20,950 nt of DNA. It comes from a virus. Positions 1 through 7,543 of this stretch are shown here, in pieces. Location of the stretch: IMG/VR virus record IMGVR_UViG_3300018041_000089, positions 1 through 20,950 of that record; one strand, 5' to 3'. Under the pieces are notes generated by a model that was not told the origin of the DNA, did not search any database, and was given only the letters and a program-made list of their open reading frames with translations. Both the position numbers and the translations under genes were made by a program. Position 1 is the first letter of the stretch; every line of letters starts with the position of its first letter.

Positions 1-299
1 CCTGAAGTACCTGATGAGCCTGATGTTCCAGCTTCACCTGAAGTACCTGATGAACCTGATGAGCCCGATTCTCCTGAAGTACCTGAGCTACCTGAAGTTC
101 CGTCTGTTCCTGAAGTACCTGAACTACCTGATGAACCATCTGCTCCTGAAGTGCCTGAGCTACCTGAAGAACCAGATTCTCCTGAGGTACCTGATGAGCC
201 TGATGAGCCAGATTCTCCTGAAGTACCTGATGAACCCGATGAACCAGATTCACCTGAAGTACCTGAAGAACCGGAAGTTCCAGATGTTCCAGAAGTATT
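1..299 (-). repeat. Collagen-like Gly-X-Y repeat tract (partial)
   Basis: Tandem 9-base units encode G-(T/S/E/A)-(S/D), usually in the order GSS GTS GES. The plus strand reads as repeated cctgaagta/cctgatgaa. The tract runs off the left edge and is closely related at DNA level to the tract at 2007-2866. Confidence 0.9.
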
Positions 300-1184
300 G
301 GCTTCACCACCACCTCCAGTAATGTTAATAAGTACGCCGTTTGAACCGCTGGCGGTTACTTCAACGCCGCTTCCCGTGAAGTTGAGGTTGGATGCGTTAC
401 CTACGACTAAAGAGCCAGTATAGAGTACATCTGTGATGGTTAAATCATCAAAGAAGTTTTGTAATTCAATCTGGTATGGGGCAAAGTTTGAACCTGCAGG
501 TAAGTCAGTAATACCAGCTAAGTTAGTTGCAAATATGGGGGCTAAAGACTCTGATGTAGTTAAGGATACAATAGGAAGGGTTTGACCTGGAGATAAAACT
601 AATTGATCTCCACTTTCTGCTTGTGTTCCTTCTTCAGCCCATTCAATGTAAAAAGAAGCTTCTGATCCATCAGCAGATCTGTATAAAACATCGGCAATAC
701 TATATTTGTGATATCTACCAGGGATTAAAGTACCTCCTGAATTTGCGGCTGCTCCTATAATAGCATATACCGGAGTAGATCCATTATATTCATTATCATC
801 ACTACCTGTAATATTTTTAGTATTAATAGGTGTTGTAGTGTTGGGATCATAGAATGAAGCTGAAGCTACATAATAATCACCATCGGCGGGTGAAATTCTA
901 GCTAAAGCATTTGTTACAGTAGTTGCTGGGAAGTCTGCAACAGTAATGGTAGCAGCACCAGTATCTACAGATACTACGGTAGTTCCCGCTGTAAAGGGGC
1001 CAGAAGCTACAAAAGTTTGTCCAGGTTTTACATAGTCTATATTGAGGTAACCTGATACGTCAATTACATTAGTAATTGTCTTTGAAGACGTATCAAAATC
1101 ACCTCTAACTCTAATGTATGAGTTACTACCTGAACCGATGGGGGTAACTCCAGAAAGTTTACCGTAGAAAAGTTGGTTTGCCAT
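1..1184 (-). CDS. Collagen-like tail/neck fibre protein, partial (C-terminus beyond left edge)
   Basis: This reading frame opens at ATG (1182-1184, MANQLFYGKL) and stays open for 394 codons to the left edge, so the C-terminus is missing. About 295 N-terminal residues are beta-rich and Ser/Thr/Gly-rich (for example SSKTITNVIDVSGYLNIDY and TTVVSVDTGAATITVADFP) and match no family I can name. A GGGG linker then leads into a Gly-X-Y tract made of GTS, GSS, GES, GTD and GAD triplets. Collagen-like Gly-X-Y tracts form trimeric shafts in phage fibres, so I infer a virion fibre that extends from a particle-bound N-terminal domain. It lies just downstream of a second fibre gene with the same repeat, separated from it by a hairpin and an AT-rich leader. 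Fibre assignment is fairly sure; the attachment point and receptor are unknown. Confidence 0.8.
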   Translation of the reverse strand, partial: MANQLFYGKLSGVTPIGSGSNSYIRVRGDFDTSSKTITNVIDVSGYLNIDYVKPGQTFVASGPFTAGTTVVSVDTGAATITVADFPATTVTNALARISPADGDYYVASASFYDPNTTTPINTKNITGSDDNEYNGSTPVYAIIGAAANSGGTLIPGRYHKYSIADVLYRSADGSEASFYIEWAEEGTQAESGDQLVLSPGQTLPIVSLTTSESLAPIFATNLAGITDLPAGSNFAPYQIELQNFFDDLTITDVLYTGSLVVGNASNLNFTGSGVEVTASGSNGVLINITGGGGEANTSGTSGTSGSSGTSGESGSSGSSGTSGESGSSGSSGTSGESGSSGSSGTSGADGSSGSSGTSGTDGTSGSSGTSGESGSSGSSGTSGEAGTSGSSGTS

Positions 1185-1218
1185 GTGTTTATACTAGTAT
1201 GTACAATGAATATTCTAG

Positions 1219-1226
1219 TATAAATA
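1219..1226 (-). promoter_or_regulatory. TATTTATA motif upstream of fibre gene (candidate late promoter)
   Basis: The coding (minus) strand reads ATATTTATACTAG, 35 bases from the ATG at 1184, farther than other copies. The leader also holds a palindrome ATACTAGTAT (1191-1200). Assignment as a promoter is inferred from the recurrence of this motif ahead of other genes. Confidence 0.45.
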
Positions 1227-1233
1227 TGAAGAA

Positions 1234-1256
1234 AGAAGCCCCAAAACGGGGCTTCT
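1234..1256 (-). terminator. Hairpin terminator after fibre gene
   Basis: A perfect 9-bp stem AGAAGCCCC/GGGGCTTCT with a 5-base loop lies 24 bases past the stop of the fibre gene that ends at 1280. The following T-run on the minus strand is short and interrupted (TTCTTC), so it may be a weaker terminator than those at 7497 and 10587. Confidence 0.7.
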
Positions 1257-1279
1257 AAAAATATTTTAAATTGTTTTTT

Positions 1280-3031
1280 TTAGAATTGGAGAGTATAAAT
1301 AACTGAACCAAAAGTATCTAAACCTCCACTTAGAGTATAGATATTAAAATTAGTGGTTGGTGAGAAAGTTAAACCAGCAGCACCAATTTTAGATCCAGCA
1401 CCTACGTTATAAGCATCAAACCCAGGAATATTTCTAGAAGATGTAGAAATATTACCTCCAGATCCATTTGTGATAGAATTTGGTAGGGTTAATGTAATTA
1501 CTCCAGTTTCAGAAGAATCAATATAAACAGTACAAGAAATCAATTGGCAATTACCAGCTGATGGAGCATCTATAGTTAATGCCGTTTCACTTAAAGCTGA
1601 TACGTCAAATGCTGGGATATAAGCACCTGTAGATCCACTAGTATCTCCTGAATTTGCTACAGTACAAGTAAATGTATCTGTACCTGTTGAGGTAATAGAA
1701 ACATAAACATAATCTACGTTAAATCCTCTTAATACTACATAATCACCTGTAGTTAAACCATGTGCTGTAGAAGTTACAGTTAAAGTTGTACCTGAACGGG
1801 TCCATGATAATCCACTTTCAATGTTACCTGATGATAACATTTGGAATGTATCATTACCTGAGGTTCCGGCATATCTAACGACATTATTATATGGAGTACC
1901 TCCACCACCACCTCCGCCAGATTGGTCTACCCATTCTGTATCGTAGTCAGTACCTGAAGCTTTAGCTAATACCTGTCCTGAAGTACCACCTGTTGGAACT
2001 CCTTGTCCTGAAGTACCTGAGCTACCAGATGAACCGTTAGTACCTGAAGTTCCTGAAGAACCATTAATACCTGATGTACCGGATGAACCCGAAGAGCCAT
2101 TAATACCTGAGGTACCAGAAGAGCCTGAAGTACCTGATGAACCATCTGTACCTACACCTGAAGTACCGGAGCTACCTGATGAGCCATTTGTTCCTGAAGT
2201 ACCGTTTGTTCCTGATGTTCCGTTTGTTCCCGAAGTACCACTTGAACCTGAAGTACCATTAATACCTGAAGTGCCTGATGAACCCGAAGAACCATTAATA
2301 CCTGAAGTACCGGATGAACCTGAAGTACCTGATGAACCGTCTGTACCTACACCTGAGGTACCTGAAGTACCTGATGAACCATTAGTACCTGAAGTACCAG
2401 AGCTACCTGAAGAACCATTAGTACCCGAAGTACCATTTATTCCTGAAGTACCTGAGCTACCAGATGAACCATTTATACCAGAAGTTCCTGAAGAACCTGA
2501 AGAACCGTCTGTACCTGAAGTACCAGATGAACCTGATGAACCATCTGTACCTATTCCTGATGTACCTGAAGAACCAGATGATCCATTTAAACCTGAAGTG
2601 CCAGATGAACCTGAAGAACCGTCTGTACCTGAAGTGCCAGATGAACCTGAAGAGCCATCTGTACCTGAAGTGCCAGATGAACCTGATGAACCATCTATAC
2701 CTATTCCTGATGTACCTGAAGAACCTGAAGAACCGTTTATACCTGATGTACCAGATGAACCAGAAGAACCATCAGCTCCGTTTATACCTGAAGTACCTGA
2801 AGAACCTGATGAACCATCTGTACCTATTCCTGATGTGCCTGAAGTGCCTGAGGTACCTGAGGTACCTGAGCCTCCTCCACCACCTGTGCCTACGGCAACA
2901 ATAGTACCATCAGATGCTTTATAGTAAAGTCCTTCAGCTCCTAATGAGCCAGATGAGAAAACCGCAATCTTACCCGTGCCCGGATTCTCGATTGCGCTTC
3001 CAGTAGTATTTAGAAAATTAATTTGAGCCAC
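1280..3031 (-). CDS. Collagen-like phage fibre protein, complete
   Basis: 583 residues. An N-terminal domain of about 55 residues (AQINFLNTTGSAIENP, then YYKASDGTIVAVG) resembles short attachment segments of phage fibres. A Gly linker leads into about 285 residues of Gly-X-Y repeats (GTS, GSS, GIN, GTD, GTN). Next comes a phage-tail-repeat-like segment (GGTSGQVLAKASGTDYDTEW), a second Gly linker, and a C-terminal beta-rich domain of about 190 residues containing the HGLTTGDYVVLRG type of strand-turn pattern known from marine phage fibres. The start is GTG (3029-3031): no ATG exists upstream before an in-frame TAA, and GTG gives a natural MAQINFLN start. It follows the neck genes and precedes a second collagen-like fibre gene. 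The repeat contains no proline, unlike animal collagen. The C-terminal domain is the probable trimerisation or receptor-binding tip (inference). Confidence 0.85.
   Translation of the reverse strand: MAQINFLNTTGSAIENPGTGKIAVFSSGSLGAEGLYYKASDGTIVAVGTGGGGGSGTSGTSGTSGTSGIGTDGSSGSSGTSGINGADGSSGSSGTSGINGSSGSSGTSGIGIDGSSGSSGTSGTDGSSGSSGTSGTDGSSGSSGTSGLNGSSGSSGTSGIGTDGSSGSSGTSGTDGSSGSSGTSGINGSSGSSGTSGINGTSGTNGSSGSSGTSGTNGSSGTSGTSGVGTDGSSGTSGSSGTSGINGSSGSSGTSGINGTSGSSGTSGTNGTSGTNGTSGTNGSSGSSGTSGVGTDGSSGTSGSSGTSGINGSSGSSGTSGINGSSGTSGTNGSSGSSGTSGQGVPTGGTSGQVLAKASGTDYDTEWVDQSGGGGGGGTPYNNVVRYAGTSGNDTFQMLSSGNIESGLSWTRSGTTLTVTSTAHGLTTGDYVVLRGFNVDYVYVSITSTGTDTFTCTVANSGDTSGSTGAYIPAFDVSALSETALTIDAPSAGNCQLISCTVYIDSSETGVITLTLPNSITNGSGGNISTSSRNIPGFDAYNVGAGSKIGAAGLTFSPTTNFNIYTLSGGLDTFGSVIYTLQF
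2007..2866 (-). repeat. Collagen-like Gly-X-Y repeat tract with phase breaks
   Basis: About 285 residues of G-(T/S/I/L)-(S/N/D) triplets. The commonest block is GSS GSS GTS followed by GIN, GTD or GTN. The triplet phase slips by one residue at GIGTD, GIGID, GIGTD, GVGTD and GVGTD, equivalent to the G1G interruptions of collagens. The DNA is a dense set of 9-base direct repeats and a likely site of slippage or recombination. Confidence 0.9.
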
Positions 3032-3046
3032 TTCGAATAGGTTTAG

Positions 3047-3057
3047 TTATAAATATT
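3047..3057 (-). promoter_or_regulatory. AATATTTATAA motif (candidate late promoter)
   Basis: The coding strand reads AATATTTATAACTAAAC, 15 bases upstream of the GTG start at 3031. It is one of a set of near-identical copies ahead of minus-strand genes in this window. Confidence 0.55.
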
Positions 3058-3088
3058 GTTGTTTTCTGTTAAATCACCTAAATATTAA

Positions 3089-3403
3089 TTAAATATCTCC
3101 CCCTATTTCAATTACTCCACTATTAACTATTGTACCTTGGTTATCAAGGATGTTAGTTACATATAGTTGTGAAGTTGCTCGAGTAATAGAGCCATCAGGT
3201 AATTGGATTTCAGGACCAGCCTCCATAAGTAAAGTACCAGCTACTGTTAAATTGTATGTAGATACACTAGTATTAGGACTTACTGTAAAATAAGCTCCTG
3301 GGAGGATGATTTGAGGGATGACAGATCCATAAGCTGTGGAATTAAATGTTCCATTGGCAAATGAATTTACTGCTACACTATCTAAAAATCTTACATTACT
3401 CAT
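3089..3403 (-). CDS. Small beta-rich structural protein, unrecognised
   Basis: 104 residues. I do not recognise a family. The sequence looks all-beta: short hydrophobic strands (QIILPGAYFTVSP, STYNLTVAGTLLMEAG, SQLYVTNILDNQGTIVNSGVIEIGG) separated by turns, without membrane segments or cysteines. Ladders of VAGTLL, NQGTIVNSGVIEI are typical of beta-helix or fibre-associated phage proteins. Its ATG overlaps the stop of the upstream gp15-type gene by 4 bases (3400-3403), which implies translational coupling, and it precedes the fibre genes. I infer a small virion component near the tail-fibre or neck attachment site, without direct evidence. Confidence 0.7.
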   Translation of the reverse strand: MSNVRFLDSVAVNSFANGTFNSTAYGSVIPQIILPGAYFTVSPNTSVSTYNLTVAGTLLMEAGPEIQLPDGSITRATSQLYVTNILDNQGTIVNSGVIEIGGDI

Positions 3404-4380
3404 TTGTGTCCTGTATCGTTTAGTCGTTTACGAGTGGTTGTATTTTCACTCAATCTATTTCTACCATCTAAAGTAACTTGGGGATCAGGTTGGAAAACCT
3501 GTGGGTTTGAAGTAGTCTCCATTGAGAATACAACCTTAGATTTTTCATTAAATTTCTTAACAGAAGCAAGATCTTTTTGTACTATGTCAGGTATAATATA
3601 TCCATACATATTGATGTCAAACGTACTCCTAACAGAACGATCTTCACCTTTTGCTATTTCATTTACTGTATTGAAACTATCAATACGAGCCATAAATTGG
3701 AATCTTTGTGGGTTTCCCCAATAAGCATCTGATGCGTAGTTAATGGCTTCTACTATATTATTTAATTGTTCAACATAGTAAGTTTGTACAATCACACTAT
3801 ATTGTAGTGTAACGTAATCTGGGACTACGTTTGCGACAAACTGTTTAGTTTGAACTCTATTATTTAATATATTAAAATTAGAATAGAAATTTTTACTATT
3901 CCAAGTTTTTTGCCAAGAAGTATATAAGTGAGGCATGTTAGCATCTAACTTGTTTGTAATACTTCTATTTTTAGTAATAGTATTTCTCTTAAACATAATC
4001 ATAGGAGACATAATAGCTCCATTTTTATCTCTAAGATATCCATCTTTTTGAACTGCTTTCCATCTTTCAGGAGAACCATACATCACAGGAACTTCTATTC
4101 TTTCCCCATTTTGGTATACAAAAGGACGAATTACATTCTGGAAGTAATAAAGGATAGCTTCATCAATATCTTGGATTCCAACTGTAAATTCTTTATAAGT
4201 ATCTCCTTTACGAGACATTTTTTCAGAACGATTAAAAGGAATACCAGCTTGGTTGACATTAGGGTCAGTAGAATATTTACCAGCATCATTAGGATTACCA
4301 GCTGTAACATCATGGGGAGTATGTAAGCCTTCGCTAATTTCCCTTTGAGTTTTTGGTGTTGGTTGTCTTTGCTTTGCCAT
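3400..4380 (-). CDS. 15: Tail completion / sheath terminator protein, T4 gp15-like
   Basis: 326 residues (T4 gp15: 272). In T4, gp15 caps the finished tail by binding the last sheath and tube rings and then joins the head. The pattern of gp15 is visible in order: helix with aromatic residues (AILYYFQNVIRPF, about 75-88), RIEVPVMYGSPERWKAV (94-110, matching the gp15 RVPITYAS segment), a strand around PMIMFKR, VTLQYSVIVQTYYVEQLNNIVEAI (190-213), PQRFQFMARIDSF (224-236), and RSTFDINMYGYIIPD (251-265, matching the gp15 segment ending NGWMYPP). The first 60 residues are polar, probably disordered and extra relative to T4. The gene starts right at the stop of the gp14-type gene (1-base overlap) and overlaps the next gene by 4 bases. 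Identified from remembered sequence pattern, not a search. Confidence 0.75.
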   Translation of the reverse strand: MAKQRQPTPKTQREISEGLHTPHDVTAGNPNDAGKYSTDPNVNQAGIPFNRSEKMSRKGDTYKEFTVGIQDIDEAILYYFQNVIRPFVYQNGERIEVPVMYGSPERWKAVQKDGYLRDKNGAIMSPMIMFKRNTITKNRSITNKLDANMPHLYTSWQKTWNSKNFYSNFNILNNRVQTKQFVANVVPDYVTLQYSVIVQTYYVEQLNNIVEAINYASDAYWGNPQRFQFMARIDSFNTVNEIAKGEDRSVRSTFDINMYGYIIPDIVQKDLASVKKFNEKSKVVFSMETTSNPQVFQPDPQVTLDGRNRLSENTTTRKRLNDTGHK

Positions 4381-4946
4381 TAGAATCTCTCTACTTGTAT
4401 TTGTACTTTATCTGCTGGGACATAATGTGTCTCACAGATAACTGCTACATTATATCCAAATTGATTTAAATCATTTTCAAGAGGATTATTACCAGTAGCA
4501 TCGGTAAATGGGTACTCTGGGTCTTTGCCTACAAAGAATTGAGCAACATTAACGTTATCAATTTGGAAATAAGCTTCTTGATACATTATAATATCACCTA
4601 CTTGAGGTAATATATTAGCACCATTAGGATTATCATTATTTTCTTCACAACTACCAGAGGTAGAAGCTAATAAATCATCTCTTAAGAATTTAAATGTAGG
4701 AGACCAAGAAAAATCTGGGCCTAAACCATTTTCTTTATATTCTTGATTAGGTATTTCAATTAAACAATATAATAGTACTGGTGGGTGATAGTATTTTTCG
4801 TTGGCTGCTTCTCCGTAAATATTAACTTTAGTTTCTTCTAAATCATATTTGTAGAGAACACATTGTTGGGAAATAATGTTGTGCATTACTTCCCTATTAA
4901 TGTTCCTAAAGAGACTCATATCTCTTGCTCCACCGTACAATGCCAT
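4380..4946 (-). CDS. 14: Neck protein, T4 gp14-like
   Basis: 188 residues (T4 gp14: 256). gp13 and gp14 complete the head after packaging and form the neck. Seen here: RDMSLFRNINREVMHNIISQ near the N-terminus, KVNIYGEA (about 40-48), then KFLRDDLL and the pair GDIIMYQEAYFQIDNV ... FFVGKDPEY, ending with a Cys/His-containing CETHY. The order of blocks (KVNIYGEA, FLRDDL, GDI--Y---Y-ID, F-GKDP, C-THY) is what I recall for gp14-type neck proteins of marine T4-like phages. The gene abuts gp13-like upstream (stop and start share base 4946) and gp15-like downstream (base 4380), so all three are probably translated from one message. Confidence 0.75.
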   Translation of the reverse strand: MALYGGARDMSLFRNINREVMHNIISQQCVLYKYDLEETKVNIYGEAANEKYYHPPVLLYCLIEIPNQEYKENGLGPDFSWSPTFKFLRDDLLASTSGSCEENNDNPNGANILPQVGDIIMYQEAYFQIDNVNVAQFFVGKDPEYPFTDATGNNPLENDLNQFGYNVAVICETHYVPADKVQIQVERF

Positions 4947-6115
4947 TAGCCTATGAATATTGTCATTGGTACTCGATCTAACTCACTTTGCATAGCAGTT
5001 GATTCTGCTTGCCTTCTTTCAAGTAATTTTTGACGAGAAGTATCGTCAAGATAAGCTCTTAATCTATCGATTAATAAGTTTTTGTCAGATGTAGCAGAAG
5101 CTAATAAATCAGCTTGGTTTAAAGTTACTTCAGCTCCTGGGATAGGTACCTGAGTGTATTTACCTCTAACGTAGCCTAAAATTTCTTTAACTAATGCTAG
5201 TGTGTATTCGAATATCCAACTTCTACCTACAGAATTGATTGTATCGTAATCAATGTTTCTATATGGCATTTGGGAGATGTTACCAATTTTTTTAGGATCT
5301 ACATCTACAGAAGCACATGCTTCTTCTGATTTGAGCATGTATTCAAACCATAATTGAGCTCCATCATCTCCAGGTTCGGGGACTGGGAATATTCTAAGTT
5401 TATTATTGATTAATTGGAAAGTGTAATTGGCAAATAGTACATCTCTGTACATTTCAATTCCTTGAATTAATTGTAAATCATAGCTTAATGGAACCATTAA
5501 GAAGGAATTAGCTCCAAATCCACCACCTCCAAAAGCACCGGCAGCCACAGCTCCTAATCCCATAGTACCTCCTAAACCACCATTAAATACTTCTGTAGAA
5601 GCAGGACGAGGGGTATAAAATACTCTCATAATTTCAACATCACTACCTGTTAGACCAACAGAAGCGGCCCAATCATCTAAGTTGTAATCTTGAACACTAG
5701 AAGTTAATACTACTGATCCACTATGGTAATCTACATTACCTCCTACTCCAGCCCATGTTCCGTATTGTTGAGATAATTCAATTACAGGTTGTAAATTTGG
5801 GGTAATTACAGCTTGGTTAAAACTTACTTGAGTATCACCATATGAATATGAAGCACCTTCTAAAGATAAATAATTTTCTCTTTGTAAGTAAGCATATAAC
5901 TCGTTAGAATAAACTGTTACCGCTTCTTCAAAAGCAGCATAAAAGTTAATATCCTGTAATTCAACATTTTCAATAGGATATCCTAGGCGCAAAGCACAAA
6001 ACCTTGCTACTTTATCTGCGTCTTTTTGAAAATCAGGATTATAATCATAAAAACCAAATGGAGTATCTCCAGGTTGGAATGATGATGATCCTGGCCAAAT
6101 AGGAATGTTTGCCAT
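4946..6115 (-). CDS. 13: Neck/head-completion protein, T4 gp13-like
   Basis: 389 residues (T4 gp13: 309). Its place directly before gp14- and gp15-like genes, and an N-terminus with ADKVARFCALRLGYPIENVEL and AFEEAVTVYSNELYAYL (helices at about 33-77), support a gp13-type neck protein. Further blocks are EIMRVFYTPRP (161-171), a Gly/Ala-rich low-complexity loop at about 179-203, then LMVPLSYDLQLIQGIEMYRDVLF and KLRIFPVPEPGDDGAQLWFEYML, and a C-terminal helical part (WIFEYTLALVKEILGYVRGKY). The Gly-rich loop is unusual for a neck protein and may be a flexible or exposed insertion. A clear AATATTTATAA motif precedes the ATG by 9 bases. The gp13 assignment leans on gene order as well as sequence. 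Confidence 0.65.
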   Translation of the reverse strand: MANIPIWPGSSSFQPGDTPFGFYDYNPDFQKDADKVARFCALRLGYPIENVELQDINFYAAFEEAVTVYSNELYAYLQRENYLSLEGASYSYGDTQVSFNQAVITPNLQPVIELSQQYGTWAGVGGNVDYHSGSVVLTSSVQDYNLDDWAASVGLTGSDVEIMRVFYTPRPASTEVFNGGLGGTMGLGAVAAGAFGGGGFGANSFLMVPLSYDLQLIQGIEMYRDVLFANYTFQLINNKLRIFPVPEPGDDGAQLWFEYMLKSEEACASVDVDPKKIGNISQMPYRNIDYDTINSVGRSWIFEYTLALVKEILGYVRGKYTQVPIPGAEVTLNQADLLASATSDKNLLIDRLRAYLDDTSRQKLLERRQAESTAMQSELDRVPMTIFIG

Positions 6116-6124
6116 GTGTTTTTG

Positions 6125-6135
6125 TTATAAATATT
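6125..6135 (-). promoter_or_regulatory. AATATTTATAA motif (candidate late promoter)
   Basis: The coding strand reads TTTTTAATATTTATAAC, 9 bases upstream of the gp13-like ATG and immediately after a terminator hairpin, the position expected of a promoter for a new transcription unit. Confidence 0.6.
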
Positions 6136-6142
6136 AAAAAGA

Positions 6143-6163
6143 GGGGCTCCAATTAAGAGCCCC
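6143..6163 (-). terminator. Rho-independent terminator
   Basis: Minus strand: GGGGCTC, 7-base loop, GAGCCCC, then TCTTTTTAA. It sits 27 bases past the stop of the gene ending at 6190 and ahead of the gp13-14-15 unit. Confidence 0.8.
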
Positions 6164-6189
6164 CAATTTAAATATATGATTTTGTGGGA

Positions 6190-6690
6190 TTAAGCCGAAG
6201 CTACAACGTATTCAATTTGAATAGATCCAGTGTATGAACCATCTCCATTACCCGCCATAGCTTTAATTTCATTTATATAACCAAAGGAAGAAGTAGTAGC
6301 TGATGGAATTTCTACATCATCATTACTTAATATAATAGATTTTCCTGGGTCTACTTTGAAAGTTACTGATTCAGATATGGTGTTAATACAATGAATGCTG
6401 GCATAGGTATCACTATTAGGGAAGTTTGTAATTCTAATATACTTAACATCAGCATTTACAAACGAGCCTGGGGTTTGTTCTGATTTAGAATCAACAAAAT
6501 CTATAATACCAATTCCGGAACCACTCCATCTATAGTCTATAACTTCCGTTCTTGTAACATAGTTATTAATTCCACATACTGTAAAAGTATTAAAGGATTG
6601 TTGTAAGTTGTAATTAGGCAGGATAATAGATTCCTGAATAGTTACATCTAAACAGCCAGTAGGTGGGGTTTTAGGAGCACAGTTTGCCAT
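6190..6690 (-). CDS. Probable virion protein, unrecognised
   Basis: 166 residues, no family recognised. The protein is predicted all-beta with many Ser/Thr/Ile/Val stretches (VTIQESIILPNYNLQQSF, VKYIRITNFPNSD, SVTFKVDPGKSIILSNDDVEIP, SYTGSIQIEYVVASA). It has three cysteines (C4, C13 and C39, plus one near residue 101) and no signal peptide or membrane segment. The segment KYIRITN...ESVTFKVDPGKSIIL looks like a jelly-roll or decoration-type fold in which terminal strands close the sheet, but this is only an impression. The gene is isolated: its own AATATTTATAA motif stands 10 bases upstream and a terminator 27 bases downstream, between PhoH and the neck genes. Monocistronic expression inside the late cluster suggests an abundant structural product (inference). 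Confidence 0.7.
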   Translation of the reverse strand: MANCAPKTPPTGCLDVTIQESIILPNYNLQQSFNTFTVCGINNYVTRTEVIDYRWSGSGIGIIDFVDSKSEQTPGSFVNADVKYIRITNFPNSDTYASIHCINTISESVTFKVDPGKSIILSNDDVEIPSATTSSFGYINEIKAMAGNGDGSYTGSIQIEYVVASA

Positions 6691-6700
6691 TGTATTTTAG

Positions 6701-6711
6701 TTATAAATATT
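6701..6711 (-). promoter_or_regulatory. AATATTTATAA motif (candidate late promoter)
   Basis: The coding strand reads CCTAATATTTATAACTAAAA, 10 bases upstream of the ATG at 6690, in the 34-base gap after phoH. Confidence 0.6.
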
Positions 6712-6724
6712 AGGGAAGGGGTTA

Positions 6725-7456
6725 TTATTTGTTTTTTCCGCTAGAGCCCGATGTACCTAAATTCATTCCATTTTCCTCGGCTTCATCATATAGATTAATT
6801 AAATCTTCTACAATTGGATCTCTATGATTAGTTTTAAGAGAAATAGCACACATATTTTTTATTCTACGGGCTGCTGAGTATAAAAATCTAAATCCAGAAT
6901 CTTTTTTCTGTTTTAAATCTACTTGGTGATCATCACCACATACTATCATTTTAGAACGTAAACCAATACGAGTAACAATCATTTGCATTTGTTCGTGTGT
7001 AACGTTTTGAGCTTCGTCTACGATAACCACACTATCAAGGAAAGTTCTACCGCGCATAAAAGATACAGGTACAATTTCGATTTGTCCGTCTGTAATGTAT
7101 TTTTCAATTTTTTCTTTATCATATAACGCATACATATTTTGATATATAGGCTGTACCCATGGGTCCATTTTTTCGCGGAGGTCACCCGGTAAAAAACCGA
7201 TTTCCTCCTTACTCACCGTAGGTCGTGTAATTATAACTTTCTCAATTTCTCTCGTGAATAATTTCTCTAAAGCAATTTGACAAGCAAGAAACGTTTTTCC
7301 TGAACCAGCTGAACCAGCTAGTAAGGTAACTGTATTTTGTAAGATTTTTGCTTTTGCTTCTTTTTGTTCTTCATTTAATGAAACTTTGAACTTAATTGGG
7401 GTCTTAGGTCTTCTCTTTTGTTGGAAGACCTCATCAGTGTGATGATGGGAAGCCAT
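6725..7456 (-). CDS. phoH: PhoH-like P-loop ATPase
   Basis: 243 residues. PhoH-family ATPases are common in tailed phages, especially marine ones; their cellular role is unsettled (RNA metabolism and phosphate starvation have been proposed). Visible motifs: Walker A GSAGSGKT (48-55), ITRPTVSKEEIGFLPGDLREKM (76-97, typical PhoH block), Walker B VVIVDEAQNV (143-152), sensor-like GDDHQVD (174-180), and TNHRDPIV (209-216). The N-terminus has three adjacent histidines (4-6). The last residues, LGTSGSSGKNK, carry a GTSGSSG string identical to the repeat of the fibre proteins in this window; the family normally ends near the preceding helix, so this is an added tail. The gene lies behind the capsid-gene terminator with its own short AT-rich leader. 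Confidence 0.93.
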   Translation of the reverse strand: MASHHHTDEVFQQKRRPKTPIKFKVSLNEEQKEAKAKILQNTVTLLAGSAGSGKTFLACQIALEKLFTREIEKVIITRPTVSKEEIGFLPGDLREKMDPWVQPIYQNMYALYDKEKIEKYITDGQIEIVPVSFMRGRTFLDSVVIVDEAQNVTHEQMQMIVTRIGLRSKMIVCGDDHQVDLKQKKDSGFRFLYSAARRIKNMCAISLKTNHRDPIVEDLINLYDEAEENGMNLGTSGSSGKNK

Positions 7457-7496
7457 AAAAATATAAACTTTAGTTGTTTATTATACATATGAAAAA

Positions 7497-7518
7497 AAGC
7501 CCCGCTTTCGCGGGGCTT
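7497..7518 (-). terminator. Strong Rho-independent terminator after major capsid gene
   Basis: Minus strand: 9-bp stem AAGCCCCGC/GCGGGGCTT closed by a GAAA tetraloop, followed by TTTTT. It lies 25 bases past the stop at 7544 and separates the capsid unit from phoH. Confidence 0.93.
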
Positions 7519-7543
7519 CTCTTCTTTATTCTAGATTAATCTA

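Noticed and set aside
14-423. Plus-strand frames rich in PEVPDEP and in Leu/Met/Asn opposite the fibre repeat
   Set aside because: They are exact antisense products of the GTS/GSS repeat, lack the recurring leader motif, and oppose the direction of every other gene.
1294-1301. Eighth TATAAATA copy as a promoter for the leftmost fibre gene
   Set aside because: It lies inside the coding end of the preceding gene (encoding I-Y-T) and upstream of a hairpin terminator; the copy at 1219 is better placed.
2007-2866. CRISPR-like array of short repeats
   Set aside because: Units are 9 bases, contiguous, degenerate and in frame with a protein repeat; there are no unique spacers of constant length and no cas genes.
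2271-2924. 217-residue plus-strand frame of Pro-Glu-Val-Pro-Asp-Glu repeats
   Set aside because: Antisense shadow of the collagen-like tract; the repeat has no stop in this frame, so openness is not evidence of coding.
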